Below, piece after piece: positions 6,585-10,875 of a DNA stretch of 10,875 nt. The first letter of the stretch is position 1, and the number at the start of each line of letters is the position of its first letter. The translations under genes were made by a program, and so were the position numbers. Source of the stretch: Candidatus Atribacteria bacterium (GTDB taxonomy: Bacteria > Atribacterota > JALVIU01); assembly GCA_027028665.1 (NCBI GenBank), contig JALVIU010000059.1:1-10875 (forward strand), in the 5' to 3' direction. Under the pieces are notes generated by a model. It was given only the letters and a program-made list of their open reading frames with translations, ran no database searches and was not told the origin of the DNA.

Positions 6585-7689
6585 TATTTTTCTTCTGGGA
6601 ATTATTACTACCATAGTATTTTTTGGACTAACAATGTATTCTATTTACGTTTTAAATTTTAAATTTAAATTAATTAAAGAAAATACGAACCTTAGCCCTG
6701 CTTCTTTTCAATATATAGATAACATACAAAAGACTTTGGATATCTCTATATTCTTATTAGTTGTGTTTACCTTTATCATACTGTTTATATTTTATTATGG
6801 AAAAAAATTGGACAAAGTTGTATATTATAAAAATGAAATCAGACAGTTTGAAAAATTCCAAAGGCACATAGACCTTGATATATTAAATCAAATAAAAAAA
6901 ATTGAAGAGAGTTTACAGGAAGTAACAGAGTTAATAGAAAAGAAAAAAAATTTGTCTTTAATAGAAAAAGATTATGCAAAAACTATATTTTCTCAATTTA
7001 TAACATTAGAAGCTATGGATATAGAAACTCATATCTCTTTTTTTGAAATAAATGAAGATGATATAAAAAAAATTTTTAAATTACTTAAAAAGGTATCCCA
7101 ATTCTCTCAAGAATTCAATGCTGTTACACAAGAAGCATTTAAAAACTCTTCTTTAATTCAAGAAAAAATAGTTGATATAAGTAAAATTATTCAAGTGATA
7201 AAGAGAATAACCACAGAGACCAGATTAATTGCGTTTAATGCAGCAATAGAGGCATCAAGGGATGAAAGAGGCTCTATGGGATTCAAGGTAGTAGTCTCAC
7301 AGATTAAAAATCTTGTAGATGATATAGAAGATACCACCAATGATATTCAGGATGCTATTAAGGAACTCTCAAATCTTGGGTCTAAGTCTACATTAGTCTA
7401 TGAACTTTTCCTAAAAAAGCTCAATGAGAGGGAAAAAATTGAAACGAAGCTATATAATTCAATAAAGTTACTTCTCTCACATCTTCCAGCATTTTTAAAG
7501 TATATAGAAGAGATAAAAGAATATAATAATAAACACAAGAATATACAGAAAGAGATGAGAAAAAAGATAAAAAACCTGGGGCAGATAACTATCAAAAAAG
7601 AGGAAATTGAAGAAGAAATAAGAAATACGATAAAAGAAATCCTTTTATTTATATCTGATATAAATAATATTGCTCAGGAGCCGAGATGA
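6568..7689 (+). CDS. Minimal membrane-anchored methyl-accepting chemotaxis-like receptor
   Basis: A 373-residue receptor with two predicted membrane helices (about 7-30 and 57-77) joined by a loop of only about 26 residues, so there is no extracytoplasmic sensor domain. The cytoplasmic part is a long helical hairpin. Its tip is recognisable at about 214-245: ETRLIAFNAAIEASRD then GFKVVVSQIKNLVDD, corresponding to the signature QTNLLALNAAIEAAR and GFAVVA-[DE]-E-[IV]-R-K-L. Several conserved tip positions are altered. The arms are about 130-140 residues each, rich in Lys, Glu and Ile. I cannot identify a HAMP domain or a consensus methylation motif. Shine-Dalgarno GGTGGAGG at 6554-6561, 6 bases upstream, fixes the ATG within the preceding gene. 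The stop overlaps the cheA start (ATGA). It should anchor the CheW-CheA array at the membrane. Confidence 0.87.
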   Translation: MKKPFNIFLLGIITTIVFFGLTMYSIYVLNFKFKLIKENTNLSPASFQYIDNIQKTLDISIFLLVVFTFIILFIFYYGKKLDKVVYYKNEIRQFEKFQRHIDLDILNQIKKIEESLQEVTELIEKKKNLSLIEKDYAKTIFSQFITLEAMDIETHISFFEINEDDIKKIFKLLKKVSQFSQEFNAVTQEAFKNSSLIQEKIVDISKIIQVIKRITTETRLIAFNAAIEASRDERGSMGFKVVVSQIKNLVDDIEDTTNDIQDAIKELSNLGSKSTLVYELFLKKLNEREKIETKLYNSIKLLLSHLPAFLKYIEEIKEYNNKHKNIQKEMRKKIKNLGQITIKKEEIEEEIRNTIKEILLFISDINNIAQEPR

Positions 7690-9779
7690 TGGATATAGAG
7701 GACCAAGAATTTTTAAAGGAACTCCTGATAGATTTTAAAAAAGAAGCCTTTCAAAGATTGACAAGGGTGGAAAACCTTCTTTTATCTTACACCTCCGGAC
7801 AAAAAGAAATTGCCGCAGAGATAAAAAGGGAACTTCATACTTTAAAAGGAAGTTCTGGCATGCTTAATTTAGATGTATTTAGTAAAGTAGTGCATCGATT
7901 AGAAGACCTTTTTTTGCAGGTAGAAAATCGTAAGTTTGAGGAAAATATTTTATCTATTTTTTTAGAAGGAACTACGCTTTTAAAAGAATATATAGAGGAA
8001 TTTTCCTCTGAAGTCGAAAAAAAGCTTCGTACCTTCTTAAGCAAGATAGAAGACTATAAACTTAAAGAAGATAAGACAGAAAAAGTAACAATAACTAATT
8101 CTATTGAAAAGAAAAAAGAAGTCTTAGAAAATTTTAATTTCAGAGAAACTAAATATTTAAGTATAGAGCTTAAAAAATTAGATGAATTTTTAAGTATATT
8201 AAGTGAGTTGATTTTTTATCAGGATTCTGTAATAGATAAAAAAGCAGAAATAACAGATATTAATAAAAGAGCAAAAAAAGAACTAAAAGAGGAGAGGCTT
8301 AGAGATCTTCAGGAGAGAATAGAAGATATGTATTATTTTTTTAGAGAATACACAAATAATGTAAAGATATATATTGATCAACTTAGGTCTTATATTAATA
8401 TTTTACGAGCTCAGCCTCTATCTGTAATATTTGACCCACTTCCTGCACAGGTATTTAAAATAGCAAGGTCTTTAGGGAAAAAGATAAACCTCGTAGTAGA
8501 AGGTGGGGAAACTCAACTAGATAGAAGAATAATCTCCGAGATAGGGGAACCAATACTTCACATGATAAGAAATGCAATTGATCATGGAATAGAATTGCCT
8601 GAAGAAAGAAAGAAAAAAGGAAAACCAGAAGTAGGAAATATTAAAATATCTGCTAAATATGAGGGAGAAAGTGTTTCTATAGAAGTAATAGATGATGGAA
8701 AAGGATTAGATATAGAGAAGATAAAAGAAAAAGCATTAAGTATAAATTTAATTACAAAAGAAGAGTTGAATAAAATGGATGAAAAAGATATAATAAATCT
8801 TGTATTTACCCCAGGATTTTCTACAAAATCAGAATCTACTATGATTTCTGGAAGAGGAATAGGGATGGATATTGTGAAAAGTAGATTAGCAGAATTGGGA
8901 GGAGAGGTTTATATAGAATCAGAGAGGGACAGCTTCACCAAGATTACCTTGAGATTCCCTATAACTTTAGGCATTTCAAGGTTATTTTTTATGAAGGTAG
9001 GACACTTTTTATTTGGGGTACCATCATTTTATGTACAAAGTGTAGTTAAAAATAAAGATGTAGATATAATCTTTTTAAGCGGGGAACGATTTTTAAGAAT
9101 GAGGCATAAACTCATCCCTATCATAAAACTTTCTAATATTTTTTTAATTTCTTCAAAAGAGAATTATTTTATACACTTTTTTGTAAGTGGACAAAACTTT
9201 GCTGTACCTGTAGATGAGGTAGTAGACGAAAAAGAAATGGTTATCAGGACTCTTTCTAAATATATTAGAAGTAAAGTTAAATTTTTTAGTTCTTACACTG
9301 TTACACAAGAGGGCAAGATCATACCCCTCCTTGAGGCCCAGCTAATATATAGCCTTAGATATAATAAAATTATAGCCCAGAGAGAAGAGGCAAGAAAGGC
9401 ATCATTTAAACCTGAGATCTTACTTGTGGAGGATGCTCCAATTACAAGAAAGATGGAGTCCGTACTTTTAAGAGATGAGGGCTTTATAGTTCATGAGGCA
9501 TCAAATGGAAAAGAGGCATTAGATATATTTTCTAAAAATCCAAATATTTCCCTTATCGTCACAGATTTAGAAATGCCTGTTATGGGCGGAGAAGAACTTA
9601 TAAAGAGGATTCGTGAAGGTAATGCAGAGCTTCCTATCGTTGCAGTTACTACTCTTTCAGAAGATAAGATTGGTAAAGATGTCTTGGCTCTCGCTACATA
9701 CATAATATCTAAAAAAGATTTTTCTAAAAGAGAATTCATTGATAAAATAAAAGAACTTATTGAATATAAAAAGGTATAA
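7686..9779 (+). CDS. cheA: Hybrid chemosensory histidine kinase CheA with C-terminal receiver
   Basis: A 697-residue kinase. The Hpt domain (about 5-120) carries phospho-acceptor H51 in ELHTLKGSSGML. A dimerisation region (about 155-245) ends in ILRAQPLSVIFDPLP. The ATPase domain (about 250-425) has the N box HMIRNAIDHGIE (N296), DDGKGLD (336-342), FTPGFST (374-380) and SGRGIGMDIVKSRL (388-401). A CheW-like domain (about 428-560) is followed by a receiver (about 577-693) with E582-D583, phospho-acceptor D627 (VTDLEMPVMGG), T655-T656 and a lysine at 676 or 677. Only about 30 residues separate Hpt from the dimerisation region, so the CheY/CheB-docking P2 domain is absent. The Hpt-kinase-CheW-REC order is that of WspE and FrzE. 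The gene may begin at ATG 7686 or 7689; AGGAG at 7676-7680 fits either. It should phosphorylate its own receiver and the separate one at 5274-5624. Confidence 0.96.
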   Translation: MMDIEDQEFLKELLIDFKKEAFQRLTRVENLLLSYTSGQKEIAAEIKRELHTLKGSSGMLNLDVFSKVVHRLEDLFLQVENRKFEENILSIFLEGTTLLKEYIEEFSSEVEKKLRTFLSKIEDYKLKEDKTEKVTITNSIEKKKEVLENFNFRETKYLSIELKKLDEFLSILSELIFYQDSVIDKKAEITDINKRAKKELKEERLRDLQERIEDMYYFFREYTNNVKIYIDQLRSYINILRAQPLSVIFDPLPAQVFKIARSLGKKINLVVEGGETQLDRRIISEIGEPILHMIRNAIDHGIELPEERKKKGKPEVGNIKISAKYEGESVSIEVIDDGKGLDIEKIKEKALSINLITKEELNKMDEKDIINLVFTPGFSTKSESTMISGRGIGMDIVKSRLAELGGEVYIESERDSFTKITLRFPITLGISRLFFMKVGHFLFGVPSFYVQSVVKNKDVDIIFLSGERFLRMRHKLIPIIKLSNIFLISSKENYFIHFFVSGQNFAVPVDEVVDEKEMVIRTLSKYIRSKVKFFSSYTVTQEGKIIPLLEAQLIYSLRYNKIIAQREEARKASFKPEILLVEDAPITRKMESVLLRDEGFIVHEASNGKEALDIFSKNPNISLIVTDLEMPVMGGEELIKRIREGNAELPIVAVTTLSEDKIGKDVLALATYIISKKDFSKREFIDKIKELIEYKKV

Positions 9780-9781
9780 AA

Positions 9782-10813
9782 GTGAATGTAGAATCCGTTG
9801 TAGAGACAAGGTTTTTTCGAGAAATAAAGACATTTGAGGTTTTAAGGGATCTTATTAAAAAACACAACATAAGAAAATTTGAATTTTGGTCTGGAGCATG
9901 TGCAACAGGAGAGGAACCTTATAGTCTTGCCATAATGTTTTATGAAATGGGTCTGAGTAATAAAAATGTAAAAATATTGGCAACTGACATAAATCCTATC
10001 TTTTTAGATAAAGCACGAAGAGGTATTTATACAAAACAAGATGTAGAAAAGTCTGAGAGAGGGGGTATAATTAAATATTTTAGAGAAGTAGAGGAAGGAT
10101 ATGAGATCGACAAAGATATAAAAAAGTATATAGAATTTCGTCAATTTAATCTCAGAGATTTTGATAGATATAAAGCTTTAAGAGAAAAATTTGAGTTTAT
10201 CTTTTTAAGGAATGTATTTATTTATTTTCCTTTGATTCTTGTAACAAAAATATTAAAATATATAAGTACAACATTAAATAAAAAAGGTTATTTATTTTTG
10301 GGTAACAAGGAAGTCTATTATAGTGATTTTTTTAAAAGAGATATCTTAAATGATGTAGTTGTGTATAGAAAAAAAGAAAAAAGCATAAAAGAAAAAAATA
10401 ACTTTACACCCAAAAATATTACTAATTCAAATCTAAAAAGATATGAGCCCAATCTTAGTCTATTTATTAATCTTATAGACAAAGGAAAAATAAAGAAGGC
10501 AAAACAAATGCTTTTATTTTTTAATAAAAATAGTTTTGAATATTGGTTTGTCAACGGTGTTATAGAAGATATAGAAAATAGAGGAGAAGAAGCAAAAAGG
10601 TGCTATTTAGAGTCAATATCTAGAAATCCTGAATTTCCTTTATCTCATTTATACCTTGGTAATATTTACTATAGTAAATTTCTATACGAAAATGCATACA
10701 GAGAATATGTATATGCACTAGAAGGTATAGAGAATGGGGAGTGGGCAAAGCTTCTTCCTAAAGATAATTTAGAATTTATAAAAGCTTTTTTAAAAAATAG
10801 AATTGGAGTTTGA
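9782..10813 (+). CDS. CheR-type methyltransferase lacking its N-terminal domain, with TPR-like C-terminus
   Basis: A 343-residue relative of CheR, which methylates receptor glutamates with SAM. The catalytic domain is clear: ETRFFRE (8-14), the SAM-binding WSGACATGEEPYSLAI (36-51), LATDINPIFLDKARRGIY (66-83), NLRDFD (123-128), FLRNVFIYF (141-149, usually F-C-R-N-V-[LM]-I-Y-F) and YLFLGNKEVYY. A basic linker (about 195-222) leads to a helical tail. Residues about 254-320 (YWFVNGVIEDIENRGEEAKR, then SHLYLGNIYYSKFLYENAYR) read as two TPR-like repeats, as in WspC and FrzF. The usual N-terminal helical domain of about 70 residues is absent: the protein opens at the linker before TRFFRE, and the frame has stops at 9761 and 9767. 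The GTG start has AAAGGT upstream (9770-9775) and lies 2 bases after cheA. Confidence 0.92.
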   Translation: MNVESVVETRFFREIKTFEVLRDLIKKHNIRKFEFWSGACATGEEPYSLAIMFYEMGLSNKNVKILATDINPIFLDKARRGIYTKQDVEKSERGGIIKYFREVEEGYEIDKDIKKYIEFRQFNLRDFDRYKALREKFEFIFLRNVFIYFPLILVTKILKYISTTLNKKGYLFLGNKEVYYSDFFKRDILNDVVVYRKKEKSIKEKNNFTPKNITNSNLKRYEPNLSLFINLIDKGKIKKAKQMLLFFNKNSFEYWFVNGVIEDIENRGEEAKRCYLESISRNPEFPLSHLYLGNIYYSKFLYENAYREYVYALEGIENGEWAKLLPKDNLEFIKAFLKNRIGV

Positions 10814-10814
10814 T

Positions 10815-10875
10815 ATGAAAATATATACAAAAAAAGAAATTGAAAAATGCATTCAAGATATAGAAAATCCCCTTG
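10815..10875 (+). CDS. Start of an unidentified gene (3' end outside window)
   Basis: An ATG at 10815, one base after the cheR stop, opens a frame that runs to the window edge with no stop. The 20 visible residues begin MKIYTKKEIEKCIQDIENPL and do not identify a family. GGAG at 10805-10808 lies 6 bases before the ATG, a good ribosome site, so I read this as a real gene and the next member of the chemosensory cluster. In comparable Wsp or Frz loci a CheB, another receptor or an output regulator could lie here, but the visible residues do not look like the start of a receiver domain, which argues mildly against a standard CheB. Confidence 0.6.
   Translation, partial: MKIYTKKEIEKCIQDIENPL

Noticed and set aside
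6640-6690. Very AT-rich, TTTAAATTT-like run as an origin or regulatory element
   Set aside because: It codes for the short loop after the first membrane helix of the receptor, and composition alone explains it; no repeated box is present.
9740-9800. A frameshift separating a CheR N-terminal domain from its catalytic domain
   Set aside because: The bases upstream encode the intact end of the CheA receiver in another frame, so there is no hidden CheR N-terminal coding sequence to rejoin.
1-10875. tRNA, rRNA, riboswitch, CRISPR array, insertion sequence or long repeat
   Set aside because: Coding is almost continuous, and I saw no cloverleaf, spaced repeat, transposase motif or terminal inverted repeat. 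In particular no TPP riboswitch could fit before thiN, which starts inside rpe.

Overview
The window is a low-GC stretch in which every gene lies on the + strand. Genes are packed so tightly that they overlap or sit 1 to 16 bases apart, so the layout reads as one long operon or as back-to-back transcription units. No stable RNA, mobile element, repeat array or terminator is visible, and no gap is long enough to hold one. Arginine is written almost entirely as AGA/AGG and isoleucine often as ATA, and the proteins are rich in Lys, Glu and Ile. Together with the gene order DUF512 radical-SAM protein, der, plsY, which is familiar from Clostridia-type Firmicutes, this suggests an anaerobic, possibly thermophilic, low-GC Gram-positive or a deep-branching relative such as Dictyoglomus. 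The assignment is inference from style and synteny and no species is claimed.

Bases 1-5257 hold housekeeping genes: the 3' end of rpe (pentose phosphate pathway), thiamine pyrophosphokinase, a YfcE/MJ0936-type metallophosphoesterase, pgsA (phosphatidylglycerophosphate synthase), a DUF512 radical-SAM protein of unknown function, der (ribosome assembly GTPase) and plsY (glycerol-3-phosphate acyltransferase). Two of these, pgsA and plsY, act in phospholipid synthesis.

Bases 5274 to the right edge hold a compact chemosensory cluster: a stand-alone CheY-like receiver, two divergent CheW-like couplers, a small membrane-anchored MCP-like receptor, a hybrid CheA with a C-terminal receiver, a CheR-type methyltransferase with a C-terminal TPR-like tail, and the first 20 codons of another gene. 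No flagellar gene, CheB, CheC or CheD is seen. The parts list (CheA-REC hybrid, two CheW, CheR-TPR, MCP) resembles the Wsp and Frz systems more than flagellar chemotaxis, so the output may be surface behaviour, pili, second messenger or gene expression rather than a flagellar motor.

Three departures from the standard machinery make this cluster the most interesting part of the window. The CheR lacks the whole N-terminal helical domain, with stop codons immediately upstream of its start. The receptor has only a loop of about 26 residues between two membrane helices, no room for a sensor domain, no recognisable HAMP and no consensus methylation motif. Both CheW proteins are divergent. A working model is a membrane-embedded receptor that signals through two CheWs to a CheA with its own receiver, with the separate receiver as output or phosphate sink and an altered or lost methylation branch.
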